A stretch of 64,000 bases of DNA from Phascolomyces articulosus. Lineage: Eukaryota > Mucoromycota > Mucoromycetes > Mucorales > Lichtheimiaceae. Below are positions 1-11,870 of this stretch, piece after piece. Where the stretch lies: the NCBI GenBank assembly GCA_025677815.1, contig JAIXMP010000038.1, positions 124,001 to 188,000 on the forward strand, written 5' to 3'. Numbering within the stretch: position 1 is the first letter of the stretch; each line of letters starts with the position of its first letter. The position numbers and the translations under genes are program-made. The notes under the pieces are model-generated. The model did no database searches. It was not told the DNA's origin and was given only the letters and a program-made list of their open reading frames with translations.

Positions 1-1
1 T

Positions 2-1737
2 GAAACCAAACCTGTACGAAAAACTCGACGTACAGACCAACAATCACTTGAACGACTGCGGAAATTACGCAATGAAATGGAAAAGGCTCGAAACTTGTTT
101 GAAATGGTGTTACGTCGTGAAAAACTGCGAAAAGAAACATTAGTACAAGAACATCATGTCTTTGAAAAACGTTGTGATATTCGTGCCTTTCAAAAAATCT
201 TGGATATTAAGGATGAAGATGCTTTATTACCTATTTCAAAGAAGAAACGTAAAATATCAACGGATACAGGTTCATCGTATGTTTTATTCATTTTTTTTTA
301 TCAAGAGAGAAAAAAAATGATAGTGTCAGTTTTTCTTACCTTGTTCATCTTTTTTTTAAAAAAAAAAATAGAACAACTATCAAGATCCCTCGAAGTTTAT
401 TACGACAAAATGGTGGAGATGCTTTGGATCGTCATGAAAAATCACCAATGCAACTGGCTCTTGAATCTGAACTTGCTAAAAAGCGAGAAGAAGATGCTCC
501 CTATGATGATATTACAGAAGTGAGTTCTCTTCATTGTTTAACAGTAATGATAATAATGTACTCATGTGTTACTATTTTTATTTTTTTTAGTGTCCATATC
601 AGCCATTTCCCATGGACTTACCAATGCAATTCTTTCAAGTTCTTCCCACACCATCTCCCAATACTCCACAACCACATACTCGACAGTTTCGAAAACGTAT
701 TGGTCGTGGTGGTAGAGTGTTTATTGATCGTATTGGACATCGTACACCTTCATTATCGCCAGATAGATACATGTTCGATGATGATCATACAGAAATGGAT
801 GAAGTGATAGAAATAGACGAAACAGATGATAAGTAAGTTTTACATGATATAAAATAAGATAAAAAGAGAAAGAAGAGAAAGAAACAAAAAAAATAATCTC
901 CTTCCCTCCACTTCCCCCTTTAGCCTTGTTATTTTTTTTTCTACCCCTTCTCTTTCTCAGCCCATTTTTTTGGTGATTTACTTACTATATAAATTATATA
1001 CATATAAAATGGATATAGGTTTTTGCGCCACCGTGCTCAACTACTCTCCACGGAGGAGCTCCGAAGCTTCGTATTGGATATTCCTTCAAAACAACAAGGC
1101 TCTTCTCCTATGACTTCTTCTGGTCCTGGTCCAAGTGGATCTTTATCTATCGCTACATCCTCGTTATCATCTTCGTCGTCTAGTGTTTCAGCAGCCGTAT
1201 CACCACAAACACCTCGTTCAAATAATAATAATAATAAACAGGTGTCTTCCCAAGAAAATCTGAATAGTAATAATGCGGGTGCTGCTCCCAATGGTAATGT
1301 GGCATCGTCCATTGTGAAGAGACAAAATAGTCGACAACGCAAGACACCTCAACAAGCATCCGAAGAAATGGCCAAGGGATTGCTTGCTGCCAATATTACT
1401 GCAGTGGTGAATAAAGCCAATCAATTGCAACAAACACCATTACAAGCGCAACAACAATCCAAGAATCTTTATGGTAAAATGAGAGAAAAAAAAAATAGGA
1501 GAGAAGGAAGGGGAGATATAAAATAGACTATTAGTAAAGAAAAAAAAAAAGGCTGATAAATTTTTTTTTTTTGTCATCACCCCGAACTTTTTTTTAGATG
1601 CTTCATCTTCACCTTTATTACAACAACCTACACCACCGCCTCAAAAATCATCATCTTCACCTTCTCCTCAACTTTCGCAACGCTACATGACTCAACAACA
1701 ACAACAACAACAGCAGCAACAGCAACATGTATCTTAA
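2..1737 (+). CDS. EPL1: Enhancer of polycomb-like protein (NuA4 subunit), 5' end outside window
   Basis: Epl1 is the scaffold of the NuA4/piccolo histone H4-H2A acetyltransferase, bridging Esa1, Eaf6 and Yng2 on nucleosomes. Visible exons are 2-276, 372-519, 591-832, 1019-1473 and 1598-1737, all joined in frame through GT-AG introns (419 residues seen). The first residues form the family's basic helix (ERLRKLRNEMEKARNLFEMV, then RREKLRKE). Next come a short stretch ending DAPYDDITE, a CPYQPFPMDLPMQF segment, an Arg-rich RKRIGRGGRVFIDRIG segment, and RHRAQLLSTEE. The tail is low-complexity Ser/Asn/Gln and ends in an 11-residue poly-Gln. The N-terminal EPcA core that binds the acetyltransferase lies upstream of the window. 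The order of conserved blocks matches the Epl1/EPC family; the C-terminal low-complexity part is not diagnostic. Confidence 0.85.
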
Positions 1738-2157
1738 AAACTACATTTATTCTTTTTCTCTTTCTCAAAAAAAAGAAATGAATCAACCATTGTAGATATT
1801 TTTTAGTGGATTTTAAACAAACAGCCAAACAAGGATTTTTCCTGGCCTTTTTTTAAATTGATTCATTTTTTTTATCATTTGTGTATAAAAAACCCAACAA
1901 AAAAAAGAGATTTCTTACATATTATTATTATATATATAAATATCCTCATATCAATATTACACACTCACTCACTCACATACATTCACCTCTCTCTCTTCCT
2001 TTCTCTTACAGCATCAAAGCATTTCATTCACTCACATATATATTCCCCCTTCATGCATTTCTTTATAAAATAATAAATTAGTTGATAATCATAAAAAAAT
2101 ATGATCATCCAACAATCACACACATATTATACAGATTCAATGTGTTTATATTTTATT
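1738..2157. other. Convergent intergenic region, 3' flanks of EPL1 and chitinase
   Basis: AT-rich stretch between two convergent genes. It holds only low-complexity T-rich and CA/CT-rich runs and short spurious ORFs. Presumed poly-A sites of both genes lie here, but no specific terminator signal could be singled out. Confidence 0.6.
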
Positions 2158-2977
2158 TTATGTCATGAATTTCATACTATTCACATCTGGGGCAACAAAG
2201 ACACCTTGGTCACTTTTCATCGACCCACTAATAGTAAAGACAATGGCCATACTTTTTCTATTTGGATTTTTAACTTGAAGTTTGACTGTTTGACCTTGTT
2301 GTTTCACTTGACCTTGAGTCACACTATCCACAGTCATGTTCGGTGCCATTTTCATTTCAACAACCACGGTACTTCCGAATGCTTTTGTATCCAATCGACG
2401 TGCATTGATTATGGCTTCATAGGTTTTATCCTTGTTGATATGGGTCACTGAAAGTTGAGCTGTAACTCGTGATGATGTATATGGGCGAGGAGAAGCTGAA
2501 GCCATCATGGTCAGAGGATTGGATCGTTTTGTTTTTGTTTTGGCATCACATGTTGTTGCTGTGTCACTTTCACTGCTTCCATTCGAATCTGTCTGTGCGC
2601 AGTAAATGGATCCACCATCTGTAGTACTGAGGCATTGTAAGCCAACAGCACATTGCATAACAGCCCATTGATCATAGTTACAGACCGCAAATCCATCACC
2701 TGTGCAGACATATTTTCCATGTTCGGAACAAGGGTCACCCTCTTGGATACATGATGTGTCATTGTCTTCTTTTTCGTCATCATCATTCTCTTTTTCATCG
2801 TCATCGCTATCTTTTTCATCATCGTCGCTGTCTTTTTTATCATCGTCGTCATCATTACCCGATGTTGGTGTTTCTGTGGGAGATGGTGTAGAAGTAGTTG
2901 GAGAAGAGTCGTCCTTGGTAGTAGTACCTGTAGTAGGTTCACTTTTTTCTGTTGATGTCGCTGTCTCCTTTGTTGTT

Positions 2978-3010
<33 letters not shown>

Positions 3011-4520
3011 TCATCACTATCACTGCTGCTATCATCCTTACCGCCACCCGAAGAAGAGGAATCACCACTTGTACTATGTACCAATTTAGCAATGGCGGTG
3101 GCAAAGTTTGGTTTGACATCCTTATTGGCGTGCGATTGTGATGCATCTATATCAAATAAAGGAATCCAATGATTAATATAGAATATAAAAAAAGGAAAGC
3201 TCTCTTGGTCAGTTACAAAAATAAATAATGTATAATTTACCCCAGACTGTAATTCCACCAAATGAGTTCTTGTAAGAGGAAGAAACGTCATCAACAATAG
3301 GCTCTAAATCACTCAAAGAAGCATACCCTGTTCCTGCAGCGGATTCAGATCCAGGGATACCTAAAAACACCTTTGCATTTTTATTTTTCGCCTTGTTTTG
3401 AGCCCAATCGTGCCATGCATCAAAGTTAAAACTAGAACCACTGGTCGTTGAACAATAATTATTGTAGAATTGAACATTGACTGCATCAATATCAGCTTCA
3501 TCAAGGACTTCACCAAGCATGGCATCAGGATATGGACACTATTGTATAGAACAAAAATAGATGAGTATTTAATTTATAAGATCTACTTGGAATTTATTAT
3601 TTGAAACACATTTTTACCTGTGGTGCAGCAGTAATGTAATAATCCTTGGATGAATCTTTTTTGAACAATGTTCGAAGTTCTTTTACAAATGCCTATTGAA
3701 TAATAATAACATTAACAATTTCTATCGATAATTGTTGAACTTGTAGAAAAAAAAGTATAGTAGACATACCGTATAACCGGTAGATCCTCCGCCTTCAATA
3801 TCCAGATCGAAACCATCTACGATGGCATCACCAAAAGGTCGAGTATCACTATCACCAGCACCAAAAAGATCCCACATTGTTTTTGCAAAAGTGGTTCCTT
3901 CACCATCGTTTGAAAATCCATAGGCGCCACTGGCTCCACCCAAGGATAATAAAATTTTTTTGCCCTTGTCTTGACATGTTTTGATATCTGAATGATTATA
4001 ATAAAAGTTTATACATCAGATGACGTTTTGTGCTACTAGCTACCGGATTATATGTATTCATAATCATCGATCATGAAGAAAATGAAGATGGGATTATTTT
4101 TGTTTGGTACTATACCTTTTCCAATATGATCACATTGAAGTAAACTTGTTCCTTCAAATTCACTACCCACACATGCATTTGCAACATTCAAAGTTGGAAG
4201 TTTGCCTACATTGAAATTGGTAATAAATCCAATAATAATTACATCGGATGAATCATCACAGTAACTTGCAAGGTTTTTTTGTGAATCACTCGAACCAGCC
4301 GAGTTCTATATTATAAAATAAATAATAATAATAACTTATATTAGCATTTTATGAATATCTCTTGTCAGATCCAGAGTTCTATAGAATAAATATAAACTTA
4401 TGTTACCTGTCCCCAGTAAGTGATGACATTGTATCCGTCTGGAAATCCAGCAGATACCAATAATTGTTGAGAAGCACATAAAATTACAGATACTCTAAAA
4501 AGTTTGCTCCAGTCAAACAT
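2158..4520 (-). CDS. GH18 chitinase with CBM19-like chitin-binding module, secreted
   Basis: Endo-acting chitinase predicted to hydrolyse beta-1,4-GlcNAc in the cell wall or outside the cell. Exons (minus strand): 4520-4407, 4305-4116, 3987-3770, 3692-3618, 3538-3241, 3146-2158; 627 aa. The N-terminus is a signal peptide (hydrophobic [18 protein letters not shown]). The catalytic domain begins [13 protein letters not shown] and carries the GH18 motif [10 protein letters not shown], with the proton-donor Glu last in DxxDxDxE, plus [13 protein letters not shown] and GGITVWDAS, as in class III-type fungal chitinases. A long Ser/Thr/Asp/Glu linker follows, including a Thr run from (ACT)n and KD/DDD repeats. 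Then comes a Cys-rich CBM19-like module ([17 protein letters not shown]...MQCAVGLQC) and a C-terminal beta-rich domain of about 110 residues. That tail ([18 protein letters not shown] onward) is a domain I cannot name. Confidence 0.93.
2963..3012. repeat. Trinucleotide (GTA)n/(ACT)n microsatellite inside chitinase linker
   Basis: About ten consecutive GTA triplets on the plus strand encode a run of Thr in the chitinase linker on the minus strand. Because it is in frame, length changes would alter linker length without a frameshift. Confidence 0.85.
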
Positions 4521-6713
4521 CTTCAAAAAATCAAAGGAAAGGAATGGGGAAGAAAAAAAAATTATGATATGAAGTATGGAATTGAGAATAAAGAAAATAA
4601 AATATAATTGGGCCTTTTATATGTTTTTTTTTGTTGCTGGTTGTATAGTAAATTGATGAAGATGAATTCCCGGATAATGACTAGGAATCACTTATTTATG
4701 TTTTTCCTTTTTTCCCCTTTCCTTCCCACTATGTGTACTATTGAAGTGAGATTGTCAGAATAAATCGTGTGAAGAACACAACATCGTGTGAAACCATTCC
4801 ATAATAATGTGGCAAATAATGTAAGATGATAATATTAAATTCTTTATTAATGACCTCTCTTTTGACATGTATATTATATTACAACTGTTATTAATTGCAA
4901 AGAATAAAACACAAGGAGAGAGAAAGAAGGTGTTTTATTTACAATTATGTATTTTATAACTCCTCTTTTTTTTCGCTACGTATAGAGTCAAATATGTATA
5001 CTATTTTTTTTTTCTGTAATCGTGTTGCAGAAATATGTATATTTATATAAGTATAAATGCTACTAGCTTTTTCGTCATCAATACTATCGTCATTCATCCT
5101 TATTTTGAATATATAGATGCATAAGTTCCCTCCTCCTTTCTTCTCCGTGTTTTTTTTTCTTGGGATGACAGATAATAGGTTAAATGTTATAAAGTGTACG
5201 CTAATAAACTATTTTTTAAGGGGTTAAGATGAGAGTTTCATTGACAGGTTAATTGTGTTTGGTTTACACAAAAAGAAAATCGGTATTGTAAAAATACGAT
5301 ATAAATGTAATTAATTCACATAAAAGCTTTAAATGGAAAAATTAAGTAAATTGTTCTTCAATTTTTTGTTCTATCCATCCAATTTTCATTCGAACCTTCC
5401 TGCTAAAATGTTTCATCCGATTCTCATATTTATCATCAACACTATCTATTATACTACAATTGATAATGATGATATCATATCATGGCTGATCATTGCTATA
5501 TAAAATACAAGAAATGATTTATTCCACTACTTCATATTGCACGAAAAAATTCCATAATATATTATTACATCATGTGTTTGTATAATATAAACCTTATTTT
5601 CTTTCCATGGTAATAATAATATTCATAACAATTTACAGCAGTTTATTACATATACGAATGTTATTATTTTATCTATTCTTTATTGATTAATAGAAACTAG
5701 TAGAAATACGCCAAAAACCAATCAATAGGCTTTTTTTTATACTAACAAAAATATTTATCTACTTATTCTATAAATGTAGATCTTTTCTTTTTTATATATA
5801 ATAATGGCGTAATCATACTGCTTGATCGACGACCTTTAGAAGCCACGTTTTGCTTTTTCATAATATACAACCGAATGATATGTTTCAAGTGTTTCATTCT
5901 TCAATTAAATCAATTAATAACATTCAATATATAGCGTGGGTCACTATAGCGGTCTTCTTTGATTATCCAAATTATTAATATATCGTGATGCAACAATTTA
6001 TCATTGTTAATTGTGTGGGTATATATATATATATATATACCATTATTATTCTATATTCAAATATAACAACTATATAAGTATAATAAATGAAAATGGAGTT
6101 TATATTTCATTAAATGAGCACTTTTTTTTCATGTACCACACATATTTTTTGAAAGGTGTTTTGGTCATTTCTTCCGTTTTTTTTTTTTTTTTGTGTTTCC
6201 ACTAGTTGTTCAGGGAAACTCAGGGAAACCTTATGTTATTTATGTAATCAATGCTTAAGAAGATATATAGGAAGAGGAGGGTAATCTTCCTATTAGCTGA
6301 AGATAGTGCAATTGAACATAATAAAGATTATGTTGACCTCTTTTTTTATAAGGAACGGTTTTAAATAATCCATTAATTAATAAATGATATCATCTAAAAT
6401 GACTGGAAATCGTAACAGTTCTTTTCTTTTTTTACTGGTTTTCTTTAAAGAATTCTTTATTTTCCTTTAACAGGGAAACAGCTATTCAATTTCCCTCAAC
6501 ACTGAGTTTTATTGTTGTAGTCAATTTGATTAATTATTCATTCCTGTTTGTAAAAAAAAAATCAACGCCGCTTATCCTACTTTATTGTATGAATAAAATC
6601 AAATTCAGAATCGTTACTTACTTGTAAAGCAAATGAGAAGTACGTAATAGTACATTAATGATATTTCTTTCGAGCCAACATTGTTGTTATGTGGTCACAT
6701 TATAATCTTGGTT
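4521..6713. other. Long intergenic region upstream of the chitinase
   Basis: About 2.2 kb, strongly AT-rich, with (TA)n at about 6018-6040 and many T-runs. The part next to 4521 must hold the chitinase promoter. Reading both strands I found no coding signal longer than about 60 codons and no recognisable RNA gene. A short direct repeat, caGGGAAACtCAGGGAAACc, sits at about 6212-6230. Confidence 0.5.
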
Positions 6714-7210
6714 TCAATTGATATATGTAATAATATGCAAATGCATTGATTCAAATTGTTCAATAAGTTCCTCCATTTGAGAATCGTGTACAGTAAGAGA
6801 ATCCTCTACTGATGATTCAGGAACACAACCAGATACAGCATTGGGATCACCCAATACTGCTCGACATGTTTGGGAAAGTTTATTGCTAAGCGGAGTCAAT
6901 GGTCTTTATACGCTCTGGCCATCGATCGAAATCGTCGACGACGGTGTGGTAAAAATGCAGGAACAGGCGCAGTGCTGCTCACCACCATAAGGGATTACAC
7001 CGATGCAAGGCGTTCCAACCGAGCTTTCTAATCCTTGAAACATTCTTGTCGAATCTTTTCTAAAAAAGACACCCTTTCTCGAAAGCCATGTTTTTCCTCA
7101 ACGTCTAGATAATCAGTTATTGGATGAATTACAACTGGCTTAATACGTGATATGATAACAGAGACAGAGGTTCCAGTTTCTGAGGACAACAAAGGGGAAG
7201 GCATAGGCAC
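6714..7210 (-). pseudogene. Decayed ORF cluster, family not recognised
   Basis: Two minus-strand open frames (7210-7028 and 6899-6714) are separated by about 130 bases in which frames continue only with stops and shifts. The sequence is less AT-rich than its surroundings and reads like protein: EEKHGFRERVSFLEKIRQE, then APVPAFLPHRRRRFRSMARAY in another frame, then KLSQTCRAVLGDPNAVSG. Alternatively it could be an intron-containing small gene, but I could not join the pieces through convincing splice sites. I do not recognise the family. Confidence 0.35.
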
Positions 7211-7654
7211 AACGTATTGTTTATAATAAAAACACCACTGTTAATCTCCTTTTTGAAGCCTGTTTTATTGGTCTTTTGCTAATAATATATGATGCTCTAA
7301 ATATATTGTTTAAAAGAAAAAAAGAAGAAAAGCAAGAAATATTTAATTAATCACCATCATTTACTACATGAAGAGCATTGGGAATAGATGTTAGTGTGTT
7401 GATACAATTCATAAAGAGTGTGAATTATAAATTGGTCCTGGGAATGCAATGATAAATAGCTATCTTTCCTTGTTTTTCTGTTACACTTCTTCTTTGTTAG
7501 AACAAATTAATATTTTTAGTATATTATTTGTAAAATCATATATATCCTCTTCACGTTGTATTTTTCATTCTAAACATGTTCGTATTGTTTTTAAATATGC
7601 AATAATCTATGGCATATACAGATTTTCATAGTGAAGAAAAAATCAAATTTTAAC

Positions 7655-7775
7655 TCCGAAAGGTACTAGGAGTGGAGACACCTGTCCGGCCTTGTGTAAC
7701 AATAGGACCTCAGGACTCTCCGCTGGGAGACCCTTGTCCAGTCAGTATTACACAAAGCTGCCTTTGGAATGAAGA
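7655..7775. other. GC-richer island with strong stem-loop potential
   Basis: Embedded in AT-rich spacer about 530 bp upstream of the F-box gene. The core (7688-7762) can fold into a nested imperfect hairpin: GGC with GCC, CTTGTGTAA with TTACACAAAG (one bulge or mismatch), GGAC with GTCC, and CTCC with GGAG around a GCTG loop. No open frame explains it. It does not match the tRNA, 5S, U1, U2, U4, U5, U6, U3, RNase P or SRP signatures I know. Possibilities are a structured ncRNA, a snoRNA-like hairpin or a MITE remnant; the strand is unknown. Confidence 0.4.
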
Positions 7776-8295
7776 AACGTGAAATCGTCTTTTGATTTTT
7801 ATGCACTCCATTCCTTTTATTTTATGTTTTAATGTACTACATTCCTTTTTTTTTCCTACACTATTTTTAATTATACTCATTTTGTACTTTTTCTAATCTC
7901 TTTTTTTTTTTCGAAATAGCAAAAGAATTTTTTACTGGATATATAACTACTACAGGCCAGCTACCACAACTTTCCGTTTCTCCCTCGGTAAGCAGTATCA
8001 TAGTCGAATATGATGTGTTCAAAAACTGTGAGGGTTAGATACCATTTGACAACATTGGCCAAATGAGTTATCCAATTTTGACTCACTTTCAAAACTATGG
8101 CTCAGATCTATAACTATGTCATATATATATTACGAACCAAGATATCGGTACACTACCACCATTTTTGGATGTTTAAAGTAACCTCTTATAGTAGATATTC
8201 ATTTTCGAATGCATCCTCACAAAAATAACGTACATCAAATTTTTTTTTTCTAGCATTGCAGTTGACATCAATAAAACAAGACGTATTTATTAAAA
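7776..8295. promoter_or_regulatory. Upstream region of the F-box gene
   Basis: Mostly T-rich spacer with no coding signal. By position it contains the promoter and 5'UTR of the F-box gene. A T-run ending in CTAG at about 8240-8253 could be a 5'UTR splice acceptor, but this is only suggestive. Confidence 0.35.
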
Positions 8296-10321
8296 ATGAC
8301 CAATGATAAAGTTGGAGACAACCATACCACATTCTCCAAATACCATTTATTCAACATCTTTTTACCGTTCGACATTGTAGTCAAAATCATCTCTTACCTT
8401 GATCAAGATGATTGTTTGCAATGTATGCAAGTCAGCCGATCGTGGAATGCAACGATACCTCAATATGCACATAACGTATGGAGTCATCTATTATTTTCAC
8501 CCGCGCTTAAATATAGCGTTCATAACACTAAGCGGCAAGTTTTTATGGGCAGCCACGTGAAATTCGTGGAACTGCGGTATTTACAAGACGAACACCTCTT
8601 TTATGAAACGATGCAAACGTTGGCTGAATATAACTGTACAGAAATAGAACATTTAGGTAAGAACCGGAGGAAAAATGAGGATAGAAAATGGATAAAGTGA
8701 AGTGATGACTGGAGAATAGTGTTAACATGTTTTTATAATAGCCATCATGCTTTGCCACTCGACCAAAAGAAATTATAAGCGGCTTTTATCATTATTGAAG
8801 CAACTAATTTCCCAGGAAAGTAACCAAGAAGTACAACAACAACTCACTATCATGTGGAGATATCCTTGTATGCTTCCGTTTCTCCATATACTATTAGAAG
8901 CGTGTCCACAAGTACAAAAGCTTACATTCATACCGGAGGGTCAAAGTATGATTGATGATGAGGAGGAGGAAGCAGAACTTGATCCAACACTCTCTTTGAC
9001 ACCTATACCATTGTATTATACGAGCAATCTGACCTATTTAGAATTCTACACCGCCATCGACGTTCAACCTCAATTGATCCCTCTTATACAAAGATCGCCA
9101 CATCTTGAATTTCTTTTTCTTGGAAGTCCAAGAGGGAAAACATATAGTGATGATTCCCTTCATCTTCTCGATCTAATGAAAATTTCCACATGGTGTCCCA
9201 AACTTGTTTATTTGGAAGTCAATCCTTGTGGTCTCAGAACAGAACATAGAGACCATTGGTTGGAACAGCTTCTTTCCAAACACAAGAACAATACCAATCA
9301 ACCGAAAGAGCGAGGAATTAAAAGTTTCCTTGTATCTGAAGATATTGCATTTGGACCAGATCAGATTGGGCCACTTATACAACGACATGCAAATACTTTG
9401 GAATATGTTGGATTGGGAGTGAACAATGAAGGAGATCAAAGTTGGGCACCTTTATTTCAAGACCTCGAACTACCAAGATTACAAACTTTACATTGTGCTG
9501 GGACACTTTATGACGATATATCCATCCGTAGACTGATCCGAAAAGCTACACATTTACAGTATCTTATCCTGAGTGGTTATTATTCTCTTCAATTGAACCT
9601 TGCAAAACTTTTGAAATCTTGTTTGCAATTAAAAAGTTTATATTTATCTCAAAGCAACGTAAGCTTCGACGAAGACGATGTTGAAGAAGGACAAAGTGTT
9701 ACTGACGATTCAGCAACAAATTCAAGAGACTTATCGAACAGTAATAGTCTTGCATCATCACAAGTAACGCATCTCTTTCAATATTTGGATTTGCATGGAT
9801 CACAACTTTGTGATATATCACTCAACTATGTGTTTGAAGTAAACGATGATTTTATGCAAGCCATTGCCCAACTCTCTATGTTAAAGTCTTTAAGACTTTT
9901 TTTTTCCTATGAAAACAAGTATACAAATGAAGGATTGGTTGGATTTATTCAAAAGCTTCAAGGAACAATAATTGAGACATTAGACATTTATTCTATCAAG
10001 GAACTCACCTCACCCATGCTGGATGCAATAGCGGATTTAAAATTCCTCAAGAGGTTTGAATCAGGCATGATGAGTCATGAAATACAAGTGGTGAATGGAC
10101 CTGCGTTGATAAATACAATACGGCGGAGCCAATCTTTGACATATATTAATTTAGATCATATCTTTCTCACGGATATGGATATCCATGATCAAGACAGAAT
10201 CATTGATGATGATGATTGTAATAATCCTATTGGAATGTGTTTGACTCGACAATTGGATGGGTATACAGCCATGAGTTCAGATTTTTCAAACTATTGTAAT
10301 GTAGTCATTACAAAAAATTAA
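8296..10321 (+). CDS. F-box protein with leucine-rich-repeat-like C-terminal region
   Basis: Predicted substrate adaptor of an SCF (Skp1-cullin-F-box) ubiquitin ligase. Exons 8296-8656 and 8742-10321 join in frame to 646 aa. The F-box is at residues 20-65: FLPFDIVVKIISYLDQDDCLQC followed by MQVSRSWN, the classic LP..(I/V)..I..YL..DL...V...W pattern. The remainder consists of irregular leucine-rich segments such as LEFLFLGSP, LVYLEVNPCG, LEYVGLGVN, LQYLILSGYY and LKSLYLSQS, as in the many F-box/LRR proteins expanded in Mucoromycota. A Ser/Asp-rich insert (DEDDVEEGQSVTDDS) interrupts the repeats. The substrate cannot be told from sequence. Confidence 0.85.
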
Positions 10322-10604
10322 AACTGTTAAAAATAATAATTTATCCTCCCCCTCCCTTTATTCCTTAATTTTTGCTCAAATATTCTTTAAATTGTTTCTA
10401 CGTATAAAGCTTTTATTTATGAATGTTCTTTAAAAGATGACGCATATCTCGATAAAAATCCCAACAAAGGGTATTTTTTCCATTGTACAGTAATTATAGG
10501 GTTGTCCTAATTATATGTAAATACTAACAACCAAATCATTGTTATACTGGGACGATCCCTTGTATAGTATAATAGTCCATAGTGGGATAGTCTTTAATTG
10601 GGTG
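10322..10604. other. Short spacer between the F-box gene and the decayed NRPS-like gene
   Basis: AT-rich 3' flank of the F-box gene. The missing 5' part of the adenylation domain would be expected here but is not recognisable. Confidence 0.4.
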
Positions 10605-11870
10605 ATGCTATACGGCCTTACCTGATACTTGAGCCATTTGGCAATTATACATATCATTTTGTGATTCGTGGTGATTGTCCCACACTTGCTACAGATGATC
10701 TTCCCCAGTTTGATACCCAAGCGTGATACCCAAGTTTGATACCCAGTGTGATACCCAAGTTTGATACCAAACGACTTAATGATGCTTATGCAACAAAGGA
10801 TTTATTTTTCGGAAGGTCCACCTGATGAATCAGGGAAATGGCGTATTCTAGGCCGTATGGATAATATTCTTCTAATGTGATGTGATTATTAGTACATAAT
10901 ACTGTTTGTAAAGTCAATACATCTGCACTTATAGGACAATCATGATACCACACCTGATCTGTATCTTGTCGTTGAATCAACAATTACCCACCAGCAGCAA
11001 AAAGCACTATACAACGTAAAAATGATACTGAACAATACAAGTATGAAATTCAAGACACGCACGATAGTTTCCTTCTCAATAATCAAACGAAAGAAGCAGT
11101 CGTAGCTATTCAACACAAATAACAACATAGGAGAAAATAATAATGACTATGAACATATCGACCCTGAATCACTTTATAATAATAAAGAACAATTCTTACT
11201 TTATGCTACAAATCGAGTGCTTCATCATCAGCACACTGATATTGAGCTCAATGTATTTCTATTTAATTATGGTGAAGATTCATTTCATGTCATTTAATTA
11301 CGAAATATCATGGTGACTCGATTCAAACATGTGTCAACCTATATTTTTTTTTGTATGTTGTACAATTGGACCCATGATTGCTGTGTTATTTGCTTCAATG
11401 GGAGCAACCGAAGAAATGTATAATAATGGGAAGGATATCAATGATATAGTCGATGATAAAGAACGTCAGTTCATAAATGATCAAAAGTAACAAGAAAAAT
11501 GGTGCCATCAGACACAATCTATCTTGCAATAATATGGAACAGGGACGTTCATCTTTTTATCATATTGTAAATCCAAATCAAATACTTTGGAATGATATAT
11601 TGGTTGTCATCAGGGAATGTAATATCGAGTTCAAGGTAGTGAAGCCCGACAGTTTAAGCGAATGAATTAAACATAATCCAGTTTATTTACTTTTTACCCA
11701 TCTTTGAAAATTATTAGCAACGTTATCCTTGACTAATCATCGAGTGCCTATATGGGAAATCGAAAAAACAATGCAGAATACATAATCATTAGTTCATACA
11801 CCACTATTTAATGTGGCACTGCTTAAAAAATGTCTTTTACCATGCAAAGAATTCAGTATTATTAAACATA
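10605..11870 (+). pseudogene. Decayed NRPS-like (adenylation-carrier-reductase) gene remnant
   Basis: Plus-strand fragments in shifting frames line up in the order of NRPS-like/aminoadipate-reductase-type enzymes, which activate a carboxylic acid, load it on a carrier and reduce it. Fragment 1 (about 10605-10724) is an adenylation-domain C-terminal piece (LEPFGNYTYHFVIRGDCPTLA). Fragment 2 (about 10766-10880) reads NDAYATKDLFF and, after a frameshift, PPDESGKWRILGRMDN, matching the Y.T.DLF and GR.D motifs. Fragment 3 (about 11221-11330) is a carrier-protein core FNYGEDSFHVI-stop-LRN that keeps the phosphopantetheine Ser. Fragment 4 (about 11520-11860) is the reductase C-terminus (FYHIVNPNQILWNDIL, then VPIWEIEKTMQNT). 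At least four stops or frameshifts are present and most of the reductase is deleted. Family placement rests on motif order seen by eye. Confidence 0.7.
10708..10768. repeat. Five-unit tandem repeat, about 13-bp unit GTTTGATACCCAA
   Basis: Units alternate between GTTTGATACCCAA and GYGTGATACCCAA (the third lacks one A, and the last is partial). The array lies inside the decayed adenylation domain between DLPQFDT and RLNDAYATKDLF. It therefore probably arose by local duplication after, or as part of, gene inactivation. Confidence 0.8.

Noticed and set aside
2511..3172. ORFs in both strands over the chitinase linker (Ser/Val-rich and Met/Thr-rich)
   Set aside because: Produced by triplet repeats encoding Asp/Glu/Lys/Thr in the real frame.
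7655..7775. Structured island as a tRNA, 5S rRNA or spliceosomal snRNA gene
   Set aside because: No A/B box pair, no cloverleaf, and none of the conserved snRNA motifs.
10786..11128. Minus-strand ORFs at 10786-10983 and 10940-11128 as genes
   Set aside because: The plus strand reads adenylation- and carrier-domain fragments through the same region; the minus frames have no recognisable motif.
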